DNA from: Apostichopus japonicus
Taxonomy: Eukaryota; Echinodermata; Holothuroidea; Aspidochirotida; Stichopodidae
Direction of reading: 5' to 3'
Assembly: GCF_037975245.1 (NCBI RefSeq)
Contig: NC_092579.1
Location: 13,874,678-13,934,677, forward strand
DNA: 60,000 bases
Positions 23,943 through 37,935 of the stretch are shown piece after piece. How positions within the stretch are numbered: the first letter of the stretch is position 1; the number at the start of each line of letters is the position of its first letter. The translations under genes were made by a program, and so were the position numbers. Below the pieces are notes generated by a model. The model was not told the origin of the DNA, searched no databases, and worked only from the letters and a program-made list of their open reading frames with translations.

Positions 23943-24764
23943 TTGATGATACAATCTCTTTAAAATCAATCCAATGTTCTATTAACTATACATGTATGTC
24001 GGCTTTTCTTTATGATGATGATAGACATGCCTACAGAAAATGACATCCTATTTAAGGATTCTAGGTTATACCAGTCGAGAGTCATGAAGATTGATGTAGA
24101 CATTTGCGGAAACTGAGAGGCCCTTCCAGGAATGAATCATATAAAGCTTACCGGTGAGAAATTAATTTGCTGTTGGTTCCTTTCATTCATGTGTAAACTG
24201 ATCACTTGTAAGTCATGTCATTATCAATCTGCAGTATAACGTCTAGCCTGAACGAATTATTGGATCATGACCATGTGGTATATGTTATGACATTGGAAGT
24301 TACGTAAAGTATACTTCATGTTTATTCATTAAAACACCGCGTACCATGCACGTATGTTCAATATTCATATTATGTGGACATGCAAGTTCATCAGTTCCCT
24401 CTATCTACTTTCTCTCTGTCTCTTGTGTATGTGACGGAGGTGAAGCGGGACTATAGGAGTGACGGGACTCGTGTGACGGGAGTTGATGATGTTATTATAA
24501 CATACTTCTTGTGTTCTGTGTTTACAAATTTAATTCTGTCGGTTTTGCACAAAACAAATCGGCATCCCTATATATATTTGGATGACGTTCTAGCTATCAA
24601 TCACCGATAATATGATTCCTACGGAAAACGGAATATTGATTCATGTAGGAGCATTAGAAATAACAACGTAAAAACAAAAGCAAAAATTTACAAATTAATT
24701 GTGACAATAGTCAATTTCCAGTACATGAGATTTCAAAATTAATATTGAAAATGTTTAGATGCAA

Positions 24765-24938
24765 CTCGCAAGGCCCGGGAAGTGCCATTTCCAGCGATCT
24801 GGGAAGCATTTTCTGCCAAATTTTCGTGCACGCTACGCGCCAACCTATGGCGGCGCTCCGATTAGATAGTTAGCCTTATCGTGAAAGGGCCCCCAAACTA
24901 TTCTGGCCCGGGCCCCCCACAAGCTAAATCCGGCCCTG
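24765..24938 (-). mobile_element. Putative terminus of a small non-autonomous DNA transposon
   Basis: Read on the minus strand the segment begins CAGGGCCGGATTTAG (24938-24924) and is followed by a GGGGGGCCCGGGCC run. This is the type of end seen on many hAT-like miniature elements. A GC- and CpG-richer body with CCAACCTATGGCGGCGCT follows, in contrast to AT-rich flanks. The second end is not clear. Confidence 0.4.
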
Positions 24939-27210
24939 GCACCCGCCTATTAACGGATGCAACTATTCGATGGTGCATATAGCTATGGCAATGTAGGCAT
25001 GGAAGGCGGGGATGGCGTCATCGTCGACTTAGCCTTAGCAACATTACATATAGGCTGTTATAAGCATATACTCAAAACAGGAATAGCTTACTCAAAGCAC
25101 TCCAACCCCCCCCCCCCCTTTTTTTCTTTCACAACGCGCCGTTTTAAACCCATTTTTTCCACAGAGGGATATATATCAATATTCCTACAATAAAAGTTGT
25201 TTTGATGAATCTCTTAACACAGGGAACATTGACAGCTATAAGTATAAGCACACGTTCCAAATGTATTGCATTTCAGCGATAAGTTAAGAACAGTATCATA
25301 CTAATAGAAATAAAAACCCTTATACGAACACCTAGGCCTATACCATCATGAAGTCAAATATCATTTATACTGTGATTTACTTCCAGGAGTCATCCAGGGA
25401 GGATTAGAGCCAGTCAAAATATCTTCATTCAAAAACAACATTTTCCAGTTAGGGAGAAGATATACTGATATTGCGGGTGGTTCAAGTTATACACTGTATG
25501 GAATCCAAGTTCTCTCTATGATAATTACCACATTGTCTAACACCGGAATAATCCCTTTAATGAATGATTTTGGTTCTGATGTTACACACACTCGCACCCA
25601 TCAAATCTCCCTCACCCCACCCCCTCCCCTGCCCCCATATCAATCATTGGTAAATTAACATGAACTGCTTTGCTGCTGGCCTACCAGCCATCACCATTCT
25701 TCGTTTTCTGCTCAGTTACTCGTTCTACTTTTAGTAGTAGTTGCGTTTGGAAGCGTTTTCGCTACTGACAGAATTAGATACTTGTTCTTTTTTTGGGGGG
25801 GGGGGCAAATTTAGATTAATTTATTCCTATCGTACTTACTTAAAGGAGACAATAACTTCAACAGATTTCACTCGAGCAAACTTACCATCATGAATTTGAA
25901 AAAAAGAAGGAAAAAAAACTCGTTTAACTTCCAGTCATGTGGAAAACAAATGACGCGGAACAGCCCAACATTTCGTGTAGATTAATGCAGTTAAAAGAGA
26001 CCGTGAAACACCTACCCCTCCCAATTTTTTATTTCTTTTATATTGATTCACCGAAATTCTCATCTTCCTTTTAACGGCGCTTTTTGCCCCAATTTTTTTT
26101 TATCATTTTCTTTTTTAGTCTTTTTCATATTATCCCTTGTGCGTGACAAATTGAAGTACAATGCAATTATTGCTGCTCGTGTGACCTTGTTCTCTGCTAG
26201 TTAATCTCCTTTGCCCGAGAATCTCTTTTCAAGCGCAACAAAACAATAATCAAGTAACATTACATTGATACTATCTGCTTTGATCTTTACCGACAAGATC
26301 ACTCGGAGATATACAACGTCACAAATACAAGTCATCGATGAATCCATGAGTTATCACTAGTGAATTATTGTTATTCATTCGTTCATAACAATTTATTTAG
26401 CAAAGTGGTGTGAAGTGATATGCAGAGAGGCAAGATAAATAATCAGTGGTCTATAAAGCTGCATATTGTATTGAATTTGAATTATACATAATGCGCACAT
26501 TTTGAATTCGGATGATATTCGATAATACAAAAAGATTAAAACCATAGTGCTATACTCTACCGTGTAAGTAAAGACCATATATATTTCGGCCTATACCACC
26601 AAATCCACCGAATTTGCGTGAAGAAAGAATCAAAATAGACAAGATGACTGGAATGGCAAATCAAACGAAACAATATCATTTAAATTTATGAGATATAATA
26701 TTCTCTATGATGTACATATGACTAACTCGTTGAAATGGTATTACTTCGGCTGTACATAATATGTTAGCAAAATTGGGATGTATGGTGGCTATATATTAAC
26801 ATATTAACGTAACATGGTAAGAACAGGAAGTTCCGACCTTGAATTTTGCCGTGACCAAAGGCAGGGGCGCAAGCAGGTATATACTTTAAATCAATTGGAG
26901 TTTGATCAGTCGAAATTCATGTCAAAATAAAAGAAAATAATAAATAAATACATATAAATTAAAACTGTAATATTTTCTAATTTGCATTCAATCGTTTATA
27001 AAACTTTGATAAAAATTAGGCGAGATCGAAGACATGTTGAATATGGAATTCAATTCATTGATTACTATCTCGTTTTCCGCAAAACAGTTCAAGAATTGTG
27101 TCAATAATTTTGAGTTATTCTACATGTATGTGCCTCAGCATGCAAATATAACTCCTTATTAGAAACAGTGTTTTGTTATATATGCAGGTCTGACGAGGTA
27201 AGCCCTGTAG

Positions 27211-27336
27211 TCAGGGGCAACAAGTGGAGGGGAAATATTGGATAACTGTTTTTCATGATGTTATTAAGGAAAAATGAAGACTTCGTAAACGGGGCACGTA
27301 ACCCCCTGCTGTCCATTTAGCGCGACTTGGCCCTGA
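27211..27336. mobile_element. Possible 126-bp miniature element with TCAGGG ends
   Basis: The left end TCAGGGGCAACAAGTGG (27211-27227) and the right end GACTTGGCCCTGA (27324-27336) are imperfect inverted copies. There is no clear target-site duplication. Confidence 0.3.
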
Positions 27337-27890
27337 TCATGATGCCTGAAAATAGTAAGTTATCTTTTAATCCCTAGCAAATAGTGTATTGCTATAATGA
27401 TTTGGTAGCGAAGCTAAACTGGATTATTTCGAGGAATTCTATTCTTACTTTAATTGATTAATATGTACTCAGTTGGTTTGGTCAAATTATCGTTAATCAC
27501 CTTACACATACAGAGAAGGATGCTTTTATTCGCTTTATGTATTCCCCCCTCCCCACCCCACTCCCCACCCGTCCCCTTTTTGTTTGCAGGTGTTTAGCCT
27601 TCAATTCATTAATAAACTGTACTCTTTCAAGTTCTATGCTTCATTGTTACGTTTGACCATTCGCTTGGGTTTCCCTACAGGGAAATTACATCCCGCCATG
27701 ACTCCTCTCTACATACAATCCAAAGTCCCCCTCCCCTCGTCCCATCCCGACCCCCGCGGATCTGACAGGGCTGTTAAACAAATACAAATACCACACGAAC
27801 CCGATGTAGAAAACTGATGAAACACATATCATACGGGCCTAGGTTCGTGAACACTATGTATTATTCTTTTGCAGCTTGCTCTTATCTGCT

Positions 27891-27892
<2 letters not shown>

Positions 27893-27972
<80 letters not shown>
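27893..27972. repeat. (TA)n microsatellite
   Basis: About 36 TA dinucleotides with one TATG interruption near the right end. Confidence 0.97.
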
Positions 27973-30900
27973 AAGGTAAATTGTGTTGATCTACAAATTT
28001 GAAAAGTCAGCTTACCCCTCCTCTTAGTTTTAGTTTACTTTGTATCAGGCTCTTGTTTCTTCTGAAAACGCTTCCAATTTGAAAATAATTTGTTTGTCTT
28101 CTTTTCCCCATTCTCTGCTTTATAAACATTGCTAATCTGCTTCTTACTATTTTTTTCTTTGCTAACATGCATGAGCCAGCCCGGTCAGCCCCCCCCCCAC
28201 CCCAACATTCCGACATACACTCCAAATTTGATCAAAAAAGGGCAAAACATCTTAATGGCGTTATGAGGAGAGAGGAGGTCGAGAAAGGTTGGACTAGTAA
28301 CAGAAGGTTGCATGATCGTTCTTCCCTTGAGGTAAGAGGGTGGGTGGTGCGGGTAAATTAAGTTAAAATATGCAATGTATAATTTTGCCAATGCCATGGT
28401 TTTTCTTCTGCTGTAAGACCGCCAGGAGCGTAACTACGTATATACTTCACCGGGGGGGGGGGGGGTGGGAGGGGGTATTTAGAATATAATCAAGGGTGAT
28501 ATAAAGTAGATTCATACAGTAAAAGCTAGAAATTAGACTCAGGGGGGGGGGGATTCGAAAGAAGCTCAGGTAAGCAACATAAGCCTGAGCCCTCTCAAAC
28601 ATAATTGAGACAAACATACAAATGATATTTTATTAATAAGAGAGAGAGAGGGCGAGAGAGACGAGAAAACAGCCTGCAAAATGAACATAAGATAGTTATC
28701 AATTAAGTATAGTGTTTGGGAGGTGTTCTCGAAGTAAATAATTGAAGGGAGTACCAAGAGTTTTCGGCCCAGTTTAGCGAATTTTGTGCTGAGAGAAGGT
28801 AAGCCTACATAGGAGGAGGGTTTATACGTGTTGCCTTGTGTTAGTTGAATCTGGGTGAATCATTCAGCTTAACTTATCTGTTTCTCTCATCTTTGCCGTC
28901 AATATCCCACATAACCAATTGAACGGTCTCACAAGGACATCGTGTATACAGAGCCTCGGTAATGTGGTTATATATTTTGAATAGTTTACACCTATACATT
29001 TCTCTTGCTCATTCTTCTTATTCTTGTCCATCTAAATCCACTCCTATTCACACGACGAATTGACTTTCGTTCATGCAAAAGCTCTGTGAATAACCATTTA
29101 GACTCACTGCATAGTTATTACGACGACAACAACAAAAAAACCGACCAGGCTCTTTTTTTTTGTCTATGGCTTTGGCTTCCTATCCTGAGTCTATACATTG
29201 AATCAGGAAGGATTAAACCGATGTGACGGTCGTTAAATGTTTGTCTGCAGCTGAAATACACAAACTTTACAACAACGCCTGGGTTGCCGGTAAAGATCAA
29301 AGGAAAAGACACGGGCAAATTTTATTGGTTACAATAAATCATTATCACTAAGGGTTATTGCGAAGGGAAGGAAAAGCGTTGAGCTTTAACAAGGATTAAT
29401 GTATTGCATTTTCTAAAGGAAATGAAGACCTGGGGAAAATCTTTAAATCGTATTATATACGTGCTGTCTAATTCCTTCTTTCTGTTGGAGGGTTGATTTA
29501 AATATGAAGAAGAAGAAGAAGAAGCCTCGTCGTGAACGAAAAGAAGGAATAACTTGAACTCTCCTCTCCAACATGACGACAAATCTACAGTCTAGATGCT
29601 ATTCCACGCACGTGTACTTAACAATATGGTTTAGCTATAGATACGGGATTAGCGTATAACACGGACAGCTTGCATATAGTACACACGCAACAAGAGTATA
29701 GCCGCATATACAATGTATGATCGTTGATCAGGTGTACACGTCATGCTGTTAATTTGTTTGGTTTAGTATATAGGAAGAAAGAGAACGCTGGAGAGAGAAA
29801 CAGACCTCGTCAATTACAGACCAAGTCTGAGAAATATCAGTGAAGCATTAAAACAGAACCCCAAATCCTGTTACAACAATTTATTCCGGGAATCAAGCTG
29901 ACCCCCGGATTCTGGATTCCTTAACTAGGTGACCACTCTAAATGTCGTCCAAGAAAGGGGTGGGTGGGGTGGACAAGGACCATGCCCTATGCCCATCGTC
30001 AATAGGGTAGGGGGATGTTCAGTCGGAGGTATGTTTGCATGTTTTACATCATCAGTTGGGGAAGATTAAGACTCCAGAACGCCATAAGGTAGGGATCCGG
30101 GGGGGGGGGGTGTGAGGCAGAACATTCCCTCTTCTCAACCTCACACAAAAATTGAAAAGTGTTACCTTGCGACCTTTTTTATAATCTAAATATCCCTCAA
30201 ACTACACATTTGACGTCTTAACCTTTTTCTGGAGGTCGACCCCCTCATCCCTCTATATGGAAATCTGCTTCAATGACCCCAGCCCAACCCCCTCTTTATG
30301 CAATCTCCTGGCCTTTCGATAAAAATTCCCTGCTCGTACCTAAATTAGCACCACCTTTGGAATCATGTGCACGCCAGCGATCCCGCTCCTATCTCTGCCA
30401 AAGCCGACCCTTCTTCCATTTTGAGAGGTCAAGCATATCAAGGAAAATTGTTTTTAATTATCTCCAGAACAGAATAAACTAAATGAAGTCATTCATAGAA
30501 AATAGTAGGATCATATAATATAAAACATTAGTTATCTGTTGATATTTCCGTTGAAGCAGCTTTTGAGTTCATCAGATATTCTCAAGGGAGTCAAGCTTCT
30601 GTATCGTTTCTCATCAGGGAGGTTAAATTGGAAAACTTGAAGCCTCTCAACCCACTCGTCCCTCCTTTAACCCCCACCCCACCTCTCTCTTTCTCCGAAG
30701 AGAGAGTGGTAACCGTATATTGCTTTAAACATGTTTCGTTCATTGTCGATTTTATTATCAAATTGCTCAGCTACTTTTGGCAACCACATTAAGACTTAAA
30801 ACTAGGTTATCAAATTTAAAAAACAAAACATACGTTCTCACGAAAATTGGCTGATTTTCAAGCAAGAAATGAAAGGACCAAGTCAGGTATTATAAATCTG

Positions 30901-31362
30901 TGTTTTCATTCTTTTCTGTCTCTCTTCCTTAGTTGCCACTTTTTTTTTTTATTTCTGCTCTTTTTTTCCTTTTTCCTTTTTTTTGGGGCTTTTTTGTCAA
31001 CTTTGTTATTTTGTCATGAGTTTGAGCCAAAAACCTCAGAGTTTCTTCGAAAGCAAGATAGAATTGTCGGCCTAGTTTCATTGAGCTTTCTGAGTGATTT
31101 TTATTACAATTTTCTGGCAATGAGAAGCTGAGGAAAATGGATTTAGGAAGTAAAGGATATCTTGTTAATTACACAGAAAATAGGTTGGTTCACATAGTTT
31201 ATTTATTAGTAACATCGTTTGATATCTGCCGCCTCATTATGCTTACGTCGGCGGTCAACTTCAAAAGGAATGATATGCAAGTCATGTGACGAGTACTAAT
31301 TATTTCCCGGTTATATAGAGTAGAGTTCGCATCAATCATATAAAATTCGTGTAGACAAACTA
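27973..31362. other. Intergenic, low-complexity patches
   Basis: Apart from the transposon-end motif above there are C-runs (28189-28198), a (GA)n patch (28637-28662), a (GAA)n patch (29505-29524), a G-run (30099-30110) and a T-rich tract (30940-30985). No gene recognised. Confidence 0.5.
28423..28552 (+). mobile_element. Putative DNA-transposon end with long G-runs
   Basis: CAGGAGCGTAACTACGTATA (28423-28442) followed closely by a 13-nt G-run is a CAGGGGCGT-type terminus. A second G-run preceded by CTCA lies at about 28542-28552. The internal body is short and AT-rich. Confidence 0.35.
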
Positions 31363-31404
<42 letters not shown>

Positions 31405-31466
31405 CTATATATATATATAGGCTATATATATAGGCTATATATATAGGCTATATATATATATATAGC
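31363..31466. repeat. (TA)n interrupted by recurring AGGC units
   Basis: A TA tract gives way to repeated TATATATAGGCTATATATA units of about 13-16 bp. The same interruption pattern recurs at 44333-44401. Confidence 0.92.
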
Positions 31467-33603
31467 ACATATTTCAAGTAAGGAACGGGGTGGGGGGCAG
31501 GGGTTAGGGAGGGGGTAATCATAATGAATACGGCATGTTTAGCGACACTGACTCCCAACACATTTTCGTTCAACATTTAGCACATGTGCAGTATATTTGG
31601 CTGTTCGCAGTAGGACTTTTATACACCTTGATCCAAATGATAGACGTTCGGTGCCGCTATCCCTGCCAAGCGTAATACTAAATTCCAGTGGGTTCGACGT
31701 CAGTCTTCACCACTGCAGATAGTTTCATTTTGTCACTCTATCAACTTGCCAACCTTTTACCCGGCCTCCCCCCTCCCCGACGTATTTCATCTCTTATCCG
31801 ATCTTTGTATTCACTCCCCCCATTAACTTTGCAGTTCATTCCAAAGTTTCAAACCAAAAAATGAAATTGACATACCAAAAAAAAAAAAAGTAAAAAATAT
31901 CCCGCAAATTATTTCTTCTTATTATTCCAATTCCGTCCTATGTTTTTTCAGAGAGCATGTTGCAGTTGCGCATCTCAGATAAATGCGCGTGTATATATGG
32001 TTAATGTTTCCTTTCGCGACAAAAGATGTCCTTTACACTATTATAAGAGTGAAACTAAACACCTGTTCGGGTCTTTGTCGGTACAATTGTGGAACATTTG
32101 TTGCAATCTATTCGCGGCTGTGATATCTCCCATGAACATATCGAGTGTTTGTCGAGGTTCTTTGATCTTCACTTAGATACACCATTTCACGTCCATTACA
32201 TGACAGGAACTGTTCAAAATTTCATAAATTGAAATATTATACTTTCAGAGCAGAAAGAGAGAAGTGAAGAGACGGAGAGAGGTGGAGAGAGAGAAAGCAA
32301 AAACAAGATTTGCCAATCGAGATCAATGGATCCGAATGTATTTGGAAAAGTTGGAAGTTAAAAATATGGTGTTCAATTAAAACAATCTCTAATTACGAGG
32401 CATGTGGGGGAAAAATTCCAGGTCGGTCCCGTGTCGAAGGAGATTCAAACATCACGAAACAGTCAACGAAAGACAAACACCGTTATTAGCAAAAACAGCG
32501 AAAAGGGAGATGTGAGGTTTAAAAAGGTAAAGAAGAAGAAGGAAAGAAAAAGCGGTGAATAGGAAGTGGTGAGGAGAAATCCGATGTGTGAATAATTCGA
32601 CGAACCTACATGGCTTTACATTCTCTTTAAAAGGGATTTAATGTATAAACTGTAACAAGTTTGAACAATACCCCCCCCCCCAAAAAAACATTTTAAAGAG
32701 GTTTTCCATTATTATATACCAAGGAGTTGCTTAAACCTTTCATGAAATGCCGACATTCCGGTAAATGTCATACAATAGTTAGGTGTAACTTTTTGTCATC
32801 CTATACTGGCGTAAACTTGTTTTAAAAAAAAAAAAATCAAATTTTCCTCTCCATTTACTGTTATAAGCATTAAAATTTCATACACGATTCCACTCCATGA
32901 AGCACACAGAAGTCGTTTGACTAATTAATCAAACATCCAATGGATTAGTTTGAATGATGGCACTGACTCGATGAGCGGTATCGTTCTTTGATGTTATGGA
33001 TAAAATAGACCAACCAGGAAAAATGGTCAAAAAAAAAAAAAAACAGGTAAAGGATAAAAAAGGGAGTGTTAAAGCTAGTGGAAGAGTTCTCTCCGTTTTT
33101 TTTTTAAAACATAACTTACTTTAGTTGAGTGCAGACTTAAATTTTCACGGTAAAATGAACACAGAAGTAGATAGTATAGATAGACACGGATATACGCGCC
33201 TTTAAAGGGATAGGTATATCTAAGCAAGAGTTATTATATATTTATATGAAAGGAAAAAGATCATCTGATTTACCGTCCTGAAACTCCTTTTGTAAGTTCA
33301 AATAATCTAGTTGAAGGATCAATCAACTCGGTGGAGTGCATCCCTAATTTTAAAAGAAAACCCCGACAGGGGTGGATACAGAACCATACTCCTCCCCCAC
33401 AGCTTCCCCCTCCCCTGCCCCTGTCTTTACGACTGCGTTACTATATCGTCAGAGTCATGAGGTATAGTATAACACTTTGTACACTATTTGTCAGTATAGG
33501 TAAATGCTATTCCTCTCACCGCCTGACTGTGAAACTTTTAGGGTAAATTGTATGGGTTAAAATTTTGATCATTAAAACCGAATGAGTTCGTAGGTCTACA
33601 CGA
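31467..33603. other. Intergenic, no gene seen
   Basis: Holds homopolymer runs (poly-A at 31877-31889, poly-C at 32671-32680, poly-A at 33030-33043) and a GACAGGGG/CCCCTGTC pair at 33365-33425. Nothing else recognised. Confidence 0.5.
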
Positions 33604-34576
33604 GTATTTCCTACACTGTAATCCAGTGTCATATAGGCATCGGACTAAGAGATTTTTGCCTACACTGTCATTCAGTGTCATATGGGCATAGGTCTAACAC
33701 GATATTGCCTACACTGTCATCCAGTGTCATATGGGCATAGGTCTAACACGAGTATTTCCTACACGGTCATCGAGTGTAATATGTATGCATAGGACTAAGA
33801 CGAGTATTTCCTACACTGTCATCTAGTGTCATATAGCCTAGGCATCGGACTAAGACGATTTCCTACACTGTCATCCAGTGTCATATGGGCATCGGACTAA
33901 GCGAGTATTTCCTACTCTGTCATCCAGTGTCATATGGGCATCGGACTAAGCGAGTATTTCCTACGCTGTCATCCAGTGTCATATGGGCATAGGATATAAG
34001 ACGAGTATTTCCTACATTGTCATCCAGTGTCATATGGGCATTGGTCTAAAACTAGTATTTCATCCAGTGTCATATAGGCATCGGACTAAGCGAGCTTTGC
34101 CTACGCTGTCATCCAGTGTCATATATGGCATAGGACTGTAAGACGAATATTTCCTACACTGTCATCGATTGTCATATGGGCACTGATTGGTCTAACACGA
34201 GTATTTCCTATACCCTGCCATCCAGTGTCATATGGGCATAGGACTAGCACGAGTATTTCCTACACTGTCATCCAGTGTCATATGGGCATAGGACTAGCAC
34301 GAGTATTTCCTACACTGTCATCCAGTGTCATATGGGCATAGGTCTAACACCAATATTTCCTACACTGTCATCCAGTGTCAAATGGGCATAGGACTAAGAC
34401 AAGTCTTTCGTACACTGTCATCCAGTGTCATGAAGGTATCGGACTAAGACGAGTATTTCCTATACACTGTCATCCATTGTCATATATCGCATAGGACTGT
34501 AAGACGAATATATCCTACACTGTCATCGAGTGTCATATGGGAAAAGGACTAAGACGAATATTTCCTACACTGTAGG
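33604..34576. repeat. 50-bp minisatellite, about 19 units
   Basis: The unit reads approximately GAGTATTTCCTACACTGTCA, then TCCAGTGTCATATGGGCATA and GGACTAAGAC. Each unit contains ACACTG, a 5-nt spacer and CAGTGT, so it can fold as a small hairpin. Units vary by substitutions and short insertions. Two neighbouring pairs of units (about 34200-34370) are near-identical, showing recent local duplication. No reading frame runs through it. Confidence 0.95.
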
Positions 34577-37500
34577 ATGACGTTTTGCACACGCAGCTTT
34601 CGAAAATTATGGCCGAAGAAAATCACTAATACTGTATACGTGGAATCCCGTACAAAACCAGACTCGAGAGCAGCCATAATGCAGTGACTTGCCAGGACTT
34701 CAAAGGTGCTAATGAGGAGTGAGGCTGTGGGGTCGTTGAATGCGGCTCCCATGTAGGGTGGGTCTTGGGGTCCCTGCGCCAGAAAAATAAATCCAATGTG
34801 GAGAACGTGGATGGACAGTGGAACGTGTTCGAAAGAGGGCACTTCTCCTTTTTTGTCTCAAAAAAGGGTGGACCAGGGCACATGCCATCTCCTCCGCTAC
34901 TTCACAGTCCGTTCAAACGATTAAAATATCAGTATGGAAAATATAATAATTTGGTCAGTATAACATTAGCAACATAAGTCCGTCTTTGATTTCATCATTT
35001 TGCCGATTCCCTTGGAAATAAGTGAATCCGCAGTAGTAGTTTAAACGACCGGTTTACCCTGCAGCGACCAGCACATATACTTTACTTCGACCCGTTTACA
35101 CGGCGACCAGCCAATATACTTTACTATAATGGACGCTGAGTTCAATGACATGTCGAACCATTAACATAGGGAAAGGGATGTGTTTGCCTTATGTACTGAC
35201 GTAAATCGTTGAAGATGTCCACAATAAAGGCTCGACATGCAGCTATACATTCGGTTATATAGGTTCTATGGGAGACATTAAAACGATGCCCCTGTTAGCC
35301 AAACTCCAGGGATCGTATACTTGATGATCGTATCATAAAAATGAGCAGATGGACACGTTATAGTGCAACCCACCCCACACACACACCCCACCCCTAGCGA
35401 CCAGAATCAGGGAGGTGTATATATATAACCATGGAGTTATTTAGTTAATGGTACAACACAGCTTCTTTTAAATTTTAACATCATGAAGGTTAATGGTTTG
35501 CACGTTAACGTTCCTCGACATGATTGGATATTCCTGAACCTCCCGGATGTCATACATTGCTTGTACATGACAGGTCCGTGCAACTGCGGCGAGTAGATAC
35601 CCGAGGTAGAGAAGAGAGAAACCTATCGCTAAGACTCAAATTAGAACAGTGACTTGCAGGGGATTTCAAGGTACTGAAGGAGAGGAGGGGAGGGGTAGGA
35701 TGGTGGGAATGGGCAACTTCTAATTTCTTCAGAATAATGTAGGTAGAGAGAGCCAGAAGCAAATTATTTCATCATGGCAGTGGTATGCACTTCGGTGCCG
35801 TGAAGCCGACACTAATGTAGGGGTGTGAGGATATCAAATGGTGCACTCTGAGGGATATTGAGGTCTATAATTACTTTTAAATGCAAGGTTGTGCTCATAC
35901 AAGTTTTTTCCTCAACTGTATCTAAAAAATGCCCCCTACCCCTTCCCCCACTGAACTTTTGTCTCCCGACCTACGATGGAGGTTGGGGAGGGGTATGTAA
36001 CTAAATTGGTAGCAACTAGCTGGGTGTGAAGCTATATCCACTGGTCTCTTAGTTATATTGAGGGACGTTTGTGTGAATGGTTTAGATTGCCGAATGAGAG
36101 AAAGGTGAACCCATCACCGAGATATACGGCTTTGATTTGGAGACGCGATGAGAGGAGATACATTTGAAACAACGGTCATATGAAGAATGAGAGTATACCA
36201 ATATTGTAAGGGATTGAATCATTAGACAGCTAGACAGATTGCCACTCCTGCAGGGGATGGGGGGGGTGGGGAATTGTAAAGAACCAGATAGCATTCAGTA
36301 TGCAGCATGAAAAACCAAGAGACAAGTTGGAGAGAAAAGACTTCAGCCGAGGGCTACCCTAGACCTAGCACCACCCTAATGAATGGGAAACATAGCACAT
36401 CCCACGCACTTGGGAACTGTGCGGATCACCAAACAATGAAGGGTGTTTACATGGAATAAAAAAATGCATGGATCAGTACAGTCAGGTATTATCGTATGCC
36501 TCCATATGGCACATGCACGCAGACAAAATATAACAATGCGCATGGGCAGAAACCCATTACAAGAAAACCGTGTATATTAAAAGGAGCGGTTTGCAGACAG
36601 CTAAACAATGGCCTATCGTATTTCTGGATACAAGTTTACAATATATAGCACATTATACTCTGAGAGAGAATTACTCGGTGGTATAGTCTTTGTTTCCTTC
36701 ATCGAATGTTTATATTTAAAAATAAAATCAAAACATGAAAGATTTGTTTATTTGATTCCAACATGTGACGTCAGAATATTCACGGCCATGCAATTCATTT
36801 CTTTCTTTTGTCTTAAATAAAATATACTGGAATATAATTAGTAATTCTTCTGCATGAGACGAATGCATTTCATGATCTACCAGCAGCTCTGAGAGGCAGA
36901 TTTCATGAATTCTCTTTTTACATATATTGAAGAAAATCATTACTTATTCTTGACAAGTAATTCCACCGATTAACAGTTTGAGAGCAAATTACCTTTTTTA
37001 TAGCAAATCTTACACTTGCAAACTTATTCTTCACGAGATTGTATAACACGTAACCATTTTAGTGCATGTAATTTCTAGCAATCCTGCATGCGAGCCTGTT
37101 AGAGCGGCAAACATGACAAAATATTACAAAACTTGAAAAAGAACGATTTATAAAACATAAAAACACAGGGAACAGGAAAAAGCACTATATGTAAGCTTAC
37201 ACTAGGAATGAAACCAGGAAGAATACGAGAGTCGGTGCAGATGAAAGGAAATCGGCAGACATCAAAGGGAATTTATCAATCTGTTCTTTGAATAATATAA
37301 GGGTATACCAATAACACAAGATAAGCTCATCATATTATTTCACAAGATTTAGAGAAAAAGTCTTATGGTTCTAGTTTAGAATCATATTTCCAGTATGCAG
37401 GCAGGCTTAGTCATAATCAACATGGAGCTCAGAAACGACGTAGGTTTTTAATTAGTAACGATAAGAAACAATGTAATTAGTATATTCGAAGGGATTCGTT

Positions 37501-37660
37501 GAAGCGGATGTGCTCCTTTGCATTATTTATCACACGACGGTTAGATAACGTACGTAATTTATTAAAGCGATGTATAACCTATATACTGATTTTAAAGGGT
37601 ATATGCTAAAGTTATGTATACTTCAGGCATATACCAAATCATATGCAAAACTCTAATGTT
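34577..37660. other. Intergenic with two diverged copies of one repeat
   Basis: The block at about 34683-34730 (AGTGACTTGCCAGGACTTCA) and the block at about 35648-35700 (AGTGACTTGCAGGGGATTTC) align and continue into similar AGGAG-rich sequence. A weaker third match begins near 36238. No gene recognised. Confidence 0.45.
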
Positions 37661-37935
37661 AGTAAGGACATGCGGTATGTACAGGAGCGGATTGGCATAT
37701 ACCCCATTTTCCGATGAGCCAATCGGTCAAAGGCGACGAAGGCGTTGTCGTCAGGTGAGGTGCAGAAAGCGCCAACTTCCTATTCGGGTATCTAAAGGTG
37801 CTATAGAGTCTCGTCCGATGCGCCGAATGCGTGACTTCGAGACCCCGTGCAGGACCGCCGGTATGATCCAATGGCCGGTACCGATCATAGGACATAAAAG
37901 AGTCGAGACAACGACTTCTTGGAGCCACTATGAGA
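37661..37935. other. GC-rich segment of unknown origin
   Basis: It is markedly richer in GC and CpG than its surroundings and open on both strands over 80 or more codons. Both translations are low-quality (Arg-rich on plus, Ser/Pro-rich on minus), so coding is doubtful. It begins with an inverted pair GATTGGC...GCCAATC (about 37688-37725). A degraded transposon or SINE piece is the likeliest explanation. Confidence 0.4.

Larger units (their letters stand above)
22565..27892. other. Intergenic, old repeats only
   Basis: Contains a dispersed-repeat copy (23222-23345), three near-identical 17-bp units of AAAAATATTGATGTTAT (about 23790-23840), a GGGGCGGGGAG cluster (23908-23942), two transposon-end motifs and C/G homopolymers (23323-23331, 25107-25118, 25795-25805). 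No gene recognised. Confidence 0.5.

Noticed and set aside
34549-34842. 97-codon open frame on the minus strand beside the 50-bp minisatellite
   Set aside because: It runs into repeat sequence at its end and overlaps a block duplicated near 35.65 kb; no known domain.
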